From: Chloroflexi bacterium UBA6077
GTDB lineage: Bacteria > Chloroflexota > UBA6077
Direction of reading: 5' to 3'
DNA: 23,324 bases
NCBI GenBank assembly: GCA_002436065.1
Contig: DIXP01000093.1
Location: forward strand, 1-23,324
Of the stretch, positions 12,713-19,895 are shown one piece after another (position 1 is the first letter of the stretch; each line of letters starts with the position of its first letter). The position numbers and the translations under genes are program-made. The notes beneath the pieces are model-generated. The model was not told the DNA's origin. It ran no database searches and saw only the letters and a program-made list of their open reading frames with translations.

Positions 12713-15599
12713 CAGACGATCCTCCCCCACCAAGCGAGTCTCCGTCGTCGTTGTCTCGCGAGGCCTGCTGATCGGCGGCCCGCAGCAACGCCTCCCACCA
12801 CGCCAGGCCCCACGGACCCCACCGCTTCTGAAGCCGCGCGAAGCGAAGAGTCGCCTCGCGGGCACGCCCCTCGAGCGCCGACGGGGGCGCGTCGTCGCAG
12901 CTGCGGGTTCCGACGAGAGGACGCGCGAACCCGTGGTGGGCAGCGACCAGGTGCAGGGCCAGGTCGCAGAGGTCCTCGGGCAGGTCGCCAAGCCCTGCAT
13001 CTCCTGCCGCCCGCAGGAGCGACCCGAACTCGTGGCGGTAACCGTCCAGCAGTGCCGCTTTCAGCGGGCCGCGAGTCTTCGCGTAGACGCCGTCGCCCGG
13101 GGCGTTGAACGCCGCCTGCCACCGCGCGGACTCCTTTCCCCTGTCGTGAAGTCGGGCCGCCGCTGCCAGCGTCTCCTCGTAGCCCGAGCGCAGTTGCAGG
13201 CGCCGCGCGAGGTCGCGCGCCCGCTTCTCCACCCAACCAACGTGTTCGTCCAGCAGCTGCAGCTTTCCCTCCGACCGGTCCTCTTCCGTCGCGCCGTCGT
13301 GCCGCCACTTATCCACCACGAGCCACCCTACCGGCTCGCCCTCATTGTCCAGGTCGGTTGCGAACCTCGCGCGCTCGCGCCACCCCGGTTCACGGGGAAC
13401 CGACTCTTCCGCCCGAGCAACTCTCACCCGGAAGCGAACCACCGGGCCCGAGTCCGGCGGCGCGATCCACTCCCCCCCGCCGTCGGCCGTGCCCACGGCG
13501 GCCCGGGCACCCCCGTCCAGAAGACCGTGGCTCAGCCCCCCGAACCGGGCGTCCACCACGAGCGTCCTTCCGGCCAGCCTCCGCTGCAGTTCCTTCCGTC
13601 CCGTGGATGTGGCCGGCGCCAGGTCCACCAGTCTCAGCGTCTCGCGAAGGTCGCCGGCTGGGCCCAGCACGATGGCGACGATGTCGTTCCAGCCGGGCCA
13701 CCTCCTCTCGGAGCCGTCCACGTCGGGTGGGGCGCTCCCCTCACTCGTCGCCTCGACCTCCTCCGTGCCCCCGACTTCCTCCATCGCCTCGTCCTGCCGG
13801 TCTTCGTCGCCGGCCTCTTCACTCTCCGTGTCCGCCGCCTGGCCAGCCGCGTCTTCGTCGCCGGGCGTTGTCCCCAGCGCCTTTGCCCGGTCGGCCAGCC
13901 ACTTGATCACCCGGTACGTCTCCGTCTCCAGCAGCTCGCTCGCGTGGGGCGGAGCCGCCTCGAAGAAGGCTTCGACCTCGGACTTGGTGGCGGCCTTCCC
14001 CCTCGGCCTCACCGGCAGGTGGGTCCGCCAGAGGACAGCGGTCTGAGGGGGCTCATCGACCCACCCGCGCAGCCAGGGCTGGACCTCCGGCCGCCCCGTA
14101 TGCTCCTCCAGCGACGTCATGGACCAGGCGTCCACCAGCGCGCGCGACAGGGCCGGGCGGAGCGGCGCGGGAGTGGTCGCTTCCTCGAGTAGCCGGGCCA
14201 GCTCCGGGTCCGCATCCGCTTCCCGCTTCAACTCCCGCAGCGCCCCGGGGCTCGCGTCACGCGCCCCATTCCTCACCGGCAGCCGGCCCAGCAGCTCGCG
14301 CACCGCCATCCTTCTCTCGTGCAGCGCCACGGCGTCCGCCTCGGTCGCCGTTCTTTCGTCGGGCGCCTTCTCCAGCACCGCCAGGACCTTCTTGCCCGGC
14401 TCTTTCTCGGCCAGCACGACGACGCGCGCCCTGCCCTCGCCCCTCCGGTTCACCCGGCCCAGCCGCTGCACCATGCGCTCCCACGCCACCACGTCCATGA
14501 CCGCGTGATCGGCGTCCAGGTCAACCCCCACCTCTCCGGCAGAGGTGGCACAGACGAAAACAGAGCCGGTTCGCGGCATCGCGGTGCCGGCGAGGAACCC
14601 AAGGTCCCGCAGCCGGCTGGCCGCGTTCTCGCGCTCGAACACGCGCCTTGCGCCCACGAATAGCTCCGGATGCGCGACCACCCTCTTCTCGCGTTTAGCC
14701 CTCTTCTCAATCAGCTCCGCGGTCGCCTTCGCGTCCTCGCGACTGTCGCAGTAGACGATGAGGCGCACGGGCAGCTTCCCGTCGCCGGCGAGCCGCCAGG
14801 CCTCCTCCACCAGGGCGTCCTTGAGCCTAGCATCGTGTGCCAGCGGAACCTGGGTGAGGAGTTTCGGCGCATCGAGCCGGCGGCCGACGACCGGGTGCGA
14901 CAGGTCCGCGGCATCAAGGCCAAATGACTCGCTCGCCTGCCCTCTGCCGGTGGCCGAGAGGGCGAGCAGCTTGAGGGGCGGGACAACGTCGGGCCCCGCC
15001 TCCGGGCGGGGCCCGAAGGTGGCGCGTCCCCGCGCGACCGCCTTCAGCAGCTCCTCGAACGGCGGCACCAGGTGGGCCTCGTCCAGCACCACCAGCGTGT
15101 CCGCGCCGAGGAGGCCGGCGTGGTAGGGTCGCATCTTGCGGCTCACGCCGTACCCCTCGAAGAGGAGGCGCGAGCCTATCATGTCGACGGTCCCGACGAT
15201 GATGGCGGGCGAGGCGGGATCTTCGAGCCACACCCTGTTGTCGACGTGCTGCCCGCGCAGGGTCGAGATGGGCAGCGAGCGGCTGCCCCCCAGCCCTAGC
15301 GCCTCCCTGAACGCCGGGTCGCTATCGGCGAACGCGCGCAGCCCCATGGCCGCTTCCGTCGCCTGGTCCACCACCGCGCGCCGGTCCACCACGTACACTA
15401 GGCGCCGCGGAATGTCCGCACCGCGCGCCCGGGCGACGAGCCAGATAGCCATTACTCCAGTCTTCCCCAAGCCGGTGGGGATGTCCAGCCACCGCTCCAC
15501 CGTTCCGTCCATGAACCGGGCCAGCAGCCTATCCTGCCAAGGAAAGGGCGTTTCCCCCTCGGACAGACCGAGGGCACCGCGCAGCCAGGCGGTCTCCAT
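12705..15599 (-). CDS. cas3: Cas3, helicase followed by C-terminal HD nuclease (type I-G)
   Basis: The protein has 964 residues with its domains in the order helicase then HD. Helicase motifs are PTGLGKT (41-47), DEAH (173-176), SAT (215-217) and QRLGRVNRRGEG (378-389). The C-terminal HD domain shows His786, LHDRGK (H818-D819), RHEF (H856), AAHHG (H888-H889) and RAAD (D943). This reversed order is characteristic of type I-U/I-G Cas3. A strongly acidic low-complexity linker occupies about 581-630. Cas3 is recruited to Cascade-bound DNA, unwinds it and degrades it. I chose ATG 15597-15599 behind GAGGAGG (12 bases, slightly long); a GTG at 15626 is possible. It is followed by the cas8g-like gene with an 8-base overlap. 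All motifs are intact. Confidence 0.95.
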   Translation of the reverse strand: METAWLRGALGLSEGETPFPWQDRLLARFMDGTVERWLDIPTGLGKTGVMAIWLVARARGADIPRRLVYVVDRRAVVDQATEAAMGLRAFADSDPAFREALGLGGSRSLPISTLRGQHVDNRVWLEDPASPAIIVGTVDMIGSRLLFEGYGVSRKMRPYHAGLLGADTLVVLDEAHLVPPFEELLKAVARGRATFGPRPEAGPDVVPPLKLLALSATGRGQASESFGLDAADLSHPVVGRRLDAPKLLTQVPLAHDARLKDALVEEAWRLAGDGKLPVRLIVYCDSREDAKATAELIEKRAKREKRVVAHPELFVGARRVFERENAASRLRDLGFLAGTAMPRTGSVFVCATSAGEVGVDLDADHAVMDVVAWERMVQRLGRVNRRGEGRARVVVLAEKEPGKKVLAVLEKAPDERTATEADAVALHERRMAVRELLGRLPVRNGARDASPGALRELKREADADPELARLLEEATTPAPLRPALSRALVDAWSMTSLEEHTGRPEVQPWLRGWVDEPPQTAVLWRTHLPVRPRGKAATKSEVEAFFEAAPPHASELLETETYRVIKWLADRAKALGTTPGDEDAAGQAADTESEEAGDEDRQDEAMEEVGGTEEVEATSEGSAPPDVDGSERRWPGWNDIVAIVLGPAGDLRETLRLVDLAPATSTGRKELQRRLAGRTLVVDARFGGLSHGLLDGGARAAVGTADGGGEWIAPPDSGPVVRFRVRVARAEESVPREPGWRERARFATDLDNEGEPVGWLVVDKWRHDGATEEDRSEGKLQLLDEHVGWVEKRARDLARRLQLRSGYEETLAAAARLHDRGKESARWQAAFNAPGDGVYAKTRGPLKAALLDGYRHEFGSLLRAAGDAGLGDLPEDLCDLALHLVAAHHGFARPLVGTRSCDDAPPSALEGRAREATLRFARLQKRWGPWGLAWWEALLRAADQQASRDNDDGDSLGGGGSSDG

Positions 15600-15607
15600 A
15601 CTTGCTG

Positions 15608-15814
15608 TTAACCTCCTCGCAGACACTCAATCTCCTCAGCCGCCTCCTCAGGGCAACGAAAGCACTTCCACGGCGACTCGCGGCGCTTCTCGCCAGTCTG
15701 CCGGACTCTCAGTGCCGAACCCGCGATCCGAACCGCTCCAATGGCCAGTACAGATCGCGCCGCCGTCGAGCCTGCCGGTTCCCAGCAGCAATCCAAACAA
15801 AGGCCTGACAGCAT
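15608..15814 (-). CDS. Small Cys-containing protein upstream of cas3
   Basis: The 68-residue frame ends nine bases before the cas3 ATG, in the same direction. It has two cysteine clusters (CLDCCW near the start, CFRC near residue 51) and a single C near the end (EIECLRGG), a pattern that could bind zinc. An 11-base sequence fully complementary to the anti-Shine-Dalgarno (AAGGAGGTGAT, 15823-15813) runs into the ATG, so the spacing to that start is very short; a TTG six codons in is an alternative. Its last codons contain the cas3 ribosome site, so translation of the two could be coupled. I know no named Cas protein like this. It may instead be a leader ORF or chance. Confidence 0.4.
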   Translation of the reverse strand: MLSGLCLDCCWEPAGSTAARSVLAIGAVRIAGSALRVRQTGEKRRESPWKCFRCPEEAAEEIECLRGG

Positions 15815-16070
15815 CACCTCCTTGTTCGAGGTCCGATGTCGCGGCGGGACCTGCGCCCCTGGACCGCCACGTAGAAAGAGCTAACGTAGCAGTCGTGCGG
15901 ACCCGGCAGCGTGGGACACGTTAGGAAGAGCACGGCTTGCCCGTGCGTGCGTGCCTCTCCGCTTCGCCGCCCGGTGGTCCGCCATGCGGTGGATAGGCGC
16001 CACTCTCCCATTAACCCCCGTGAAGTCTCGCTGCTGAGTCTCACCGACGGGAGGGACAGTACCAGATCGC

Positions 16071-16091
16071 TGTGACAGCTAGATTGTCACA
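16071..16091. promoter_or_regulatory. Perfect 7-bp inverted repeat upstream of the cas operon
   Basis: TGTGACA (16071-16077) and TGTCACA (16085-16091) are separated by seven bases. The half-sites resemble CRP/FNR-type TGTGA/TCACA, but their spacing (11 bases between TGTGA and TCACA, not 6) differs. It lies about 40 bases downstream of the TATACT box at 16126-16121 in the leftward direction, a suitable place for a regulator of cas transcription. Confidence 0.4.
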
Positions 16092-16228
16092 AGCAGCGCC
16101 ATGATGTAGAAGATTGATCGAGTATAGCACGCCTGACGCGCCCTGCATGCGGAACCGGCGAAATCGATCGCGGACCGGTCGAGATAGGGACGAGATAGCG
16201 GGCCTCGATGCCAGGGATCTACCAGCGG

Positions 16229-16250
16229 CTTGCTAACGACTTGCTAACGG
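16229..16250. repeat. Tandem 11-bp direct repeat near the right att site
   Basis: CTTGCTAACGA is followed immediately by CTTGCTAACGG. The spacing of one helical turn and the location about 105 bases from the tRNA-Lys fragment suit arm-type integrase binding sites. The core TTGCTAAC also occurs twice in the control region at 787-793 and 874-880. Confidence 0.45.
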
Positions 16251-16355
16251 ACTCGTTGCGACCAGCCTCCCGGGTTGGTATCAGAAGGACGTCATAAGGT
16301 GTAGATTGCGCACAAAACGGGAGCGGGTGGGACCTCTTGACCGCCCCAACCCGCT

Positions 16356-16399
16356 CTTTTAATCCGCAGGTCATGGGTTCGAATCCCACGCCGCTCACC
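16356..16399 (+). repeat. Right attachment-like site: 3' part of tRNA-Lys(TTT)
   Basis: This is a direct copy of 2795-2838 with one mismatch (43 of 44 identical), starting at the anticodon loop CTTTTAA and ending GCCGCTC-A-CC, followed by A so that a CCA end is encoded. The mismatch puts an A opposite C at the first T-arm pair, so this copy is slightly degraded. The upstream bases do not form a D arm or 5' acceptor strand, so it is not a complete tRNA gene. Confidence 0.8.
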
Positions 16400-16564
16400 A
16401 TGGCACTAATTGGTGATGTAAAATTGTTAGCGTCAGACAATCAAAAGAGCTGATTTTTAGCTCGATTGTGGCGTCATCCGCGCACGAGCCGCCGCCAAAC
16501 ACCCCAACATGAGAACTGTGGCGAAGCTTACCCCAGAGCAGCACAGGGAGATCGCCCGCGAGAC
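16400..16564. other. Junction between the island and flanking genes, with a possible coding remnant
   Basis: After the right att copy there is a short weak hairpin (GAGCT at 16447-16451, AGCTC at 16459-16463). On the plus strand, from about 16470 to 16563, a frame reads VIRARAAAKHPN then MRTVAKLTPEQHREIARE, which looks like the helical end of a real protein but then runs into the antisense of the cobalamin-binding gene. It may be a remnant of a gene disrupted by integration or rearrangement. No intact gene is present. Confidence 0.3.
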
Positions 16565-17263
16565 TCACAATGGGGCAAGTAGCTTGCGAACCTCGGTGAC
16601 TGCTTCGTTGGCATCCTTGGCCACCACAGCTACCCCTTCTGGACACACTATCGTCGGGTCTACACGAAATATCCTTCCTCCAACCAGGATCGGAAGGTCG
16701 CGATCCCTGAGCCGAAGCTCTGCAACAGTCTCCGACAGCGCATCGAAGGTATCAACTCGGGACACCGACAGCAGGCACAGGCTAGGATGGATCAGGGCAG
16801 CCATCCTAGCGATTTCGCACTCCGGCGTGTCGGCTCCAAGATTCACGACCTGCCAGCCATCCAGTCGTAGGAAATCGCAAACCATAGTGAGGCCGATATC
16901 ATGCCGTTCATTACGGACAGCACTCACCAGCAGAGAACGGTGTCTGGACCTGGTGACCTGCGGCTGAAACTCATACCACAGCGATTTCATGAGCCATTCA
17001 ACTGTGGCCGACGCGCGGTGCTCCTCCCCGATTGAAACTTGGCCGCACTCCCACAGTCCGCCAACTTGATCGAGAGTGGGCTGTAACACATTCAGGTATA
17101 TGGACGGCCCATCCAGGCCCGAGGATATGGCTCTCTCGATCACCTGGAACGCCTTCTCTTCATTGTCCCGCCTCAATGCTCCCAACAATTCGGCAGTCAG
17201 GTTCGACAGTACGCTATTTCCCGGGTTCGACCCCTTATTGCCCAAGCGCGCCTTCCTAATCAT
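16565..17263 (-). CDS. Cobalamin-binding protein with CarH/LitR-type sensor motifs, no HTH
   Basis: The protein has 232 residues. Residues 20-100 form the four-helix cap with W71 followed after nine residues by E81-H82 (LWECGQVSIGEEHRA), the Wx9EH motif of CarH/LitR photoreceptors. Residues 108-232 are a Rossmann-like B12 domain with the lower-ligand motif ERHDIG (H121), then the Ser-containing LLSVSRVD and the LVGGRIF glycines. In CarH these parts bind adenosylcobalamin and respond to light, but the MerR-type DNA-binding domain normally placed before them is missing: only about 20 residues precede the cap. It could signal through a partner or sense cobalamin or redox state. It overlaps the end of an upstream small frame, and no strong ribosome site is visible. 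The family is confident; light sensing is inference. Confidence 0.85.
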   Translation of the reverse strand: MIRKARLGNKGSNPGNSVLSNLTAELLGALRRDNEEKAFQVIERAISSGLDGPSIYLNVLQPTLDQVGGLWECGQVSIGEEHRASATVEWLMKSLWYEFQPQVTRSRHRSLLVSAVRNERHDIGLTMVCDFLRLDGWQVVNLGADTPECEIARMAALIHPSLCLLSVSRVDTFDALSETVAELRLRDRDLPILVGGRIFRVDPTIVCPEGVAVVAKDANEAVTEVRKLLAPL

Positions 17264-17528
17264 CGTGGATCACTCGCACTTTGCCAGCAATAATCATTCC
17301 CTTCTGGACGTGACGGCCGCGCTCTGGGCCTGTGTAGATGGCCGACTCGGGGTTGCAGGGAACACCGAACGTCGCGAAGTACCGCTTATCATCCGTGGTC
17401 CGCACCGGTTCCAGCCGGCCCTTCCAGGACTGCCAGGCTCGCGATGGGCAGTACGCCGTGCTCCTTATGACACCCCTTTCCCACAACCCATCGCTCAGCC
17501 GTGGCTCCCTTCTTGCCAACCAGGGCAT
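17256..17528 (-). CDS. Hypothetical small protein, coupled to the cobalamin-binding gene
   Basis: A 90-residue frame whose stop overlaps the ATG of the cobalamin-binding gene. The C-terminal half (FATFGVPCNPESAIYTGPER, then HVQKGMIIAGKVRVIHDD) reads like real protein, but I recognise no family. The start is uncertain: ATG 17528 has no clear ribosome site and an upstream ATG at 17561 collides with a plus-strand gene. If real it would be co-expressed with the B12 protein and be a candidate partner. A weak plus-strand frame covers part of the same stretch. Confidence 0.35.
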   Translation of the reverse strand: MPWLARREPRLSDGLWERGVIRSTAYCPSRAWQSWKGRLEPVRTTDDKRYFATFGVPCNPESAIYTGPERGRHVQKGMIIAGKVRVIHDD

Positions 17529-17559
17529 CCCAGGATAGCACTGTACCGGGAGCACATCC

Positions 17560-17853
17560 ATGCAGGACAGGGGAATGAACGAACATGACGCGGAGCAACT
17601 GCAGCTATTCTTGAACAATCACCCGTGGCTGCTGCAGCAGGAAGGGGTAATAGCAGTCAAACTGGAGATGGTCGACAGTGAGACGCAACAACAGGGGATC
17701 ATGGTCTACCTGGATTCCGATCACAGAGGGACCATCCAACAACTCCCCGACCATATAGATGGCTTGCCAGTCATAGTCAAGCTGCAGAGATGGCAGACCG
17801 GAGAGGTCGTGGAGACTATCGATCTCTGCAACCTTGGAGCGGAGTCTGGTTAA
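17560..17853 (+). CDS. Hypothetical protein, acidic, 97 residues
   Basis: Starts at ATG 17560 with GGGAG eight bases upstream; a second ATG at 17575 is possible. The sequence has a helical start (EQLQLFLNNHPWLLQQEG) and a strand-rich remainder (VIAVKLEMVD, IMVYLDSDHRG, LPDHIDGLPVIVKLQRWQTG). The phrase 'lPd.idGlPV.Vk' resembles the N-terminal segment seen ahead of some trypsin-like or inorganic-ion-binding domains, but no catalytic part follows, so I do not assign a function. It ends at a TGGTTAACCA palindrome that includes its stop codon and converges with a small membrane-protein gene. Confidence 0.55.
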   Translation: MQDRGMNEHDAEQLQLFLNNHPWLLQQEGVIAVKLEMVDSETQQQGIMVYLDSDHRGTIQQLPDHIDGLPVIVKLQRWQTGEVVETIDLCNLGAESG

Positions 17854-17895
17854 CCATGCCATGACCTCGTACCACAGCTAGCATGACGCCGGCTC

Positions 17896-18138
17896 TTAGC
17901 CCCGCCCAACTATCGGCGCGGCAGCCAACGGCACCGCGAGCACGAATACCACCCACGTCGCTGCGACCAACACCAGCGTGACTCCCAAGAACCTGACGCG
18001 ATCGTCGGTAGACAGCATCCGCGAGAGCAACCTGTTCCCTTTCAGGTAGCCCCGAACCACCCCGGGCTCGTTGATCGCGTAGGCTCCCAGAGCAATCATT
18101 ATGGCGCCGAGGGTCACCGCAACCATGCGGTCGAGCAT
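17896..18138 (-). CDS. Small two-pass membrane protein
   Basis: This encodes 80 residues with two hydrophobic spans, about 6-24 (VAVTLGAIMIALGAYAI) and 52-72 (LGVTLVLVAATWVVFVLAV), joined by a basic loop (KGNRLLSRMLSTDDRVRF). I chose ATG 18138 with GGGGTGAG nine bases upstream; the frame also offers TTG 18162 and GTG 18150, which would put this ribosome site inside the gene. The pattern resembles uncharacterised two-helix inner-membrane proteins often found near envelope genes. It stands alone between an unrelated plus-strand gene and the glycoside hydrolase gene, 159 bases away on the same strand. Confidence 0.65.
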   Translation of the reverse strand: MLDRMVAVTLGAIMIALGAYAINEPGVVRGYLKGNRLLSRMLSTDDRVRFLGVTLVLVAATWVVFVLAVPLAAAPIVGRG

Positions 18139-18297
18139 GATAATACTCACCCCTTTGGGCAAGCTCGTGTCCCCACCGCCTACTTCGCGGACACGCTCTA
18201 CAATCGTCTGAGGAATGGTAGCCTACCGCACCAGGGCGATGCATGACGGATGCGTCAGACTTGCCAACTTCTCGCAGTGCTAGTTTGGTCATCAGCC

Positions 18298-19842
18298 CTA
18301 CCTCGAGTGTCCCTTCCGGTACTCTATGATCACGGGAGCCTCGGACAGACTCAGCCGCACGGTGGCCCCGCTCAACCCCGGGCTGCTTACCTCGACGGGT
18401 CGCTGGCTTCCGGTGGCCGAAGCAACCCCAAGAGTCGTTACCAGGGCCTCGACGGCCTCGGGAACCAGCAACTCGTGCCCATCGAGGGTGGTCCCGTCGT
18501 CCCTCTCAACCCGAGGGTTCCGCACCCATGCCACCAACGCCTGCCGCTGGCCCCCAGGCTCGCCCCACCTGTAGGCGTAAACCGCCGGCTCCCCATCCCC
18601 CTGCCGCACCACACCCTGAAGAGTCATACTCCCCAACAGCTGCTGCAAAGTCGCCAGAGCGTACCAGCCCGCCTTCTTCCGGCTGTCCTCCCCATCCCGT
18701 GCATTGGTGTTCTCCACGAGCCCGGCGGTGCTGTACAACTCAGCGCTATCGCTGTCGTTATCTCGGTAGGTGAAGACAAAGACCCTGTCCACACCGTTGG
18801 CCAGGGCGATCATAGTGGCCCTGATCAGGTAGTTGGCCGCCGTAGCCTCTGGGGCATAGAGTGGGGACGAGTGCCCGCCGCCTCGCGACCCTGTGTCCCA
18901 GCCAAACTCCGTCAGCCAAATCGGCACCCGTGGCGCGGCGCGGTCCCTCCACTGCTTCATCCCCTGGAGCACATCCATCAAACCGCCTGCCTCCGGGGCC
19001 TTGCCACCCGATCCTGCCTGCCCCTTGGCAAACCAATGGAAGTTCAGCGCATCGAACGGCAGCCGCCCCGCCCCCTTCCAAACGGCGTTCGCCTGGTCCA
19101 GGTAGGCCACGTCGGGCCCCGCGAGGCCCGGCAGCACGCCCAGCATCGTGGGGTCGCCCTGCTTGATCCCCAGGAGAGGCGACTCTGCTCTGGCCTGCAT
19201 GCCCGCCCCATCGTAGTCCGCCTGGACCATCGCCGCGAAGGCGCTAGCAGCGAACCGGGGCTGAGCCCAGTTCTGGTTCGGCTCGTTCCAGCCTTCGATG
19301 GCCTTCACTGATGCCATGCCAGAGAGCCCGTCGGTGCTCCTGAGACCAGCATTGTGGCCCGCTGAGCCATAGCGGGCTGCCAACTGGCCGATGTACTCCG
19401 AGTGAGCCCGGTAGTCCACCGGCTTCGACCCAGAGACGCCCTTGGAATGGGGCAGACCGCTGTTCGCCCCGTTGCTGGACGCCCACGCCGGCACCATGCC
19501 CACGTTCACCATCACCGGGACTCCCAAATCCTTGAGGGCGGCGTAGAACTGGTCAAGCCTCTGCTTGCCGCTGTGCCAGGTGAGTCGGTCCCTCTCGGTC
19601 TCGTACCAGTACCATCGGTGGTAGTCCCGCACCCACCCCGCGACCCTTGCAACGTCGGCAGGCACGTTGGCATACACGACGTTCACCCCGAGCCGCTCCC
19701 TCAAAGGCCTCACCACCCCTGCTTCCTCCGCTGGGCCGAAAGTCGCACCCGCTGGACCTAGACTGACGGGCAACCGGCTGAACCTGAACAGCACCGTCAG
19801 CATTAGGACCGCAATGGCCAGCAAGACAATCCGTCGTCTCAA
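18298..19842 (-). CDS. Secreted or anchored clan GH-A glycoside hydrolase
   Basis: The protein has 514 residues. It begins RRRIVLLAIAVLMLTVLFRF, a basic start and hydrophobic segment that is a signal anchor or signal peptide. The rest fits a TIM-barrel hydrolase of clan GH-A (GH39/GH5-like): acid/base Glu187 in IEGWNEPNQNW, nucleophile Glu312 in PIWLTEFGWDT, and aromatic residues on barrel strands (ALNFHWFAKG). A beta-rich C-terminal domain follows (about 400-514). It probably acts outside the membrane on a glycan; the exact family and substrate cannot be fixed by eye. It starts at a TTG preceded by GGGAGG five bases away, and the divergent gene starts 53 bases beyond. The frame is intact. 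Confidence 0.8.
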   Translation of the reverse strand: MRRRIVLLAIAVLMLTVLFRFSRLPVSLGPAGATFGPAEEAGVVRPLRERLGVNVVYANVPADVARVAGWVRDYHRWYWYETERDRLTWHSGKQRLDQFYAALKDLGVPVMVNVGMVPAWASSNGANSGLPHSKGVSGSKPVDYRAHSEYIGQLAARYGSAGHNAGLRSTDGLSGMASVKAIEGWNEPNQNWAQPRFAASAFAAMVQADYDGAGMQARAESPLLGIKQGDPTMLGVLPGLAGPDVAYLDQANAVWKGAGRLPFDALNFHWFAKGQAGSGGKAPEAGGLMDVLQGMKQWRDRAAPRVPIWLTEFGWDTGSRGGGHSSPLYAPEATAANYLIRATMIALANGVDRVFVFTYRDNDSDSAELYSTAGLVENTNARDGEDSRKKAGWYALATLQQLLGSMTLQGVVRQGDGEPAVYAYRWGEPGGQRQALVAWVRNPRVERDDGTTLDGHELLVPEAVEALVTTLGVASATGSQRPVEVSSPGLSGATVRLSLSEAPVIIEYRKGHSR

Positions 19843-19857
19843 GGCAGCCTCCCTCAG

Positions 19858-19888
19858 TTGCTACAGCCCAGGACCCCCATGGTATAAT
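19858..19888 (+). promoter_or_regulatory. Promoter for the IMPase-family gene, probably leaderless
   Basis: TATAAT (19883-19888) is a perfect -10 box, with TTGCTA (19858-19863) 19 bases upstream as a likely -35. The ATG at 19896 begins eight bases after the -10 box, where transcription would normally start, and no Shine-Dalgarno fits in between, so the transcript is probably leaderless. Confidence 0.7.
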
Positions 19889-19895
19889 TACTAAG

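Larger units (their letters stand above)
15824..16355. other. Non-coding stretch between the cas operon and the right att site
   Basis: No gene is convincing here. It should hold the cas operon promoter on the minus strand; a TATACT box (16126-16121) is visible but lacks a good -35. It also holds a perfect dyad TGTGACA-GCTAGAT-TGTCACA (16071-16091), possibly an operator. Two tandem 11-base units, CTTGCTAACGA and CTTGCTAACGG (16229-16250), lie about 105 bases from the tRNA-Lys fragment. Confidence 0.55.

Noticed and set aside
12111..14192. Long plus-strand frame of 693 residues opposite cas3 and the cas8g-like gene
   Set aside because: Spans two real minus-strand genes and has no recognisable domain; high GC explains its length.
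15814..16044. 76-residue minus-strand frame upstream of the small Cys ORF
   Set aside because: Irregular composition, no ribosome site, and it covers the region expected to hold the cas promoter.
16071..16091. A standard CRP site upstream of the cas operon
   Set aside because: The TGTGA and TCACA half-sites are separated by 11 bases rather than 6, so it was kept only as an unnamed dyad.
16219..16440. 73-residue minus-strand frame with SGVGFEPMTCGL
   Set aside because: This is the well-known artefact of translating the reverse strand of a tRNA T-arm and 3' end; no ribosome site.
18250..19311. 353-residue plus-strand frame opposite the glycoside hydrolase
   Set aside because: Antisense to a gene with clear signal and catalytic motifs.
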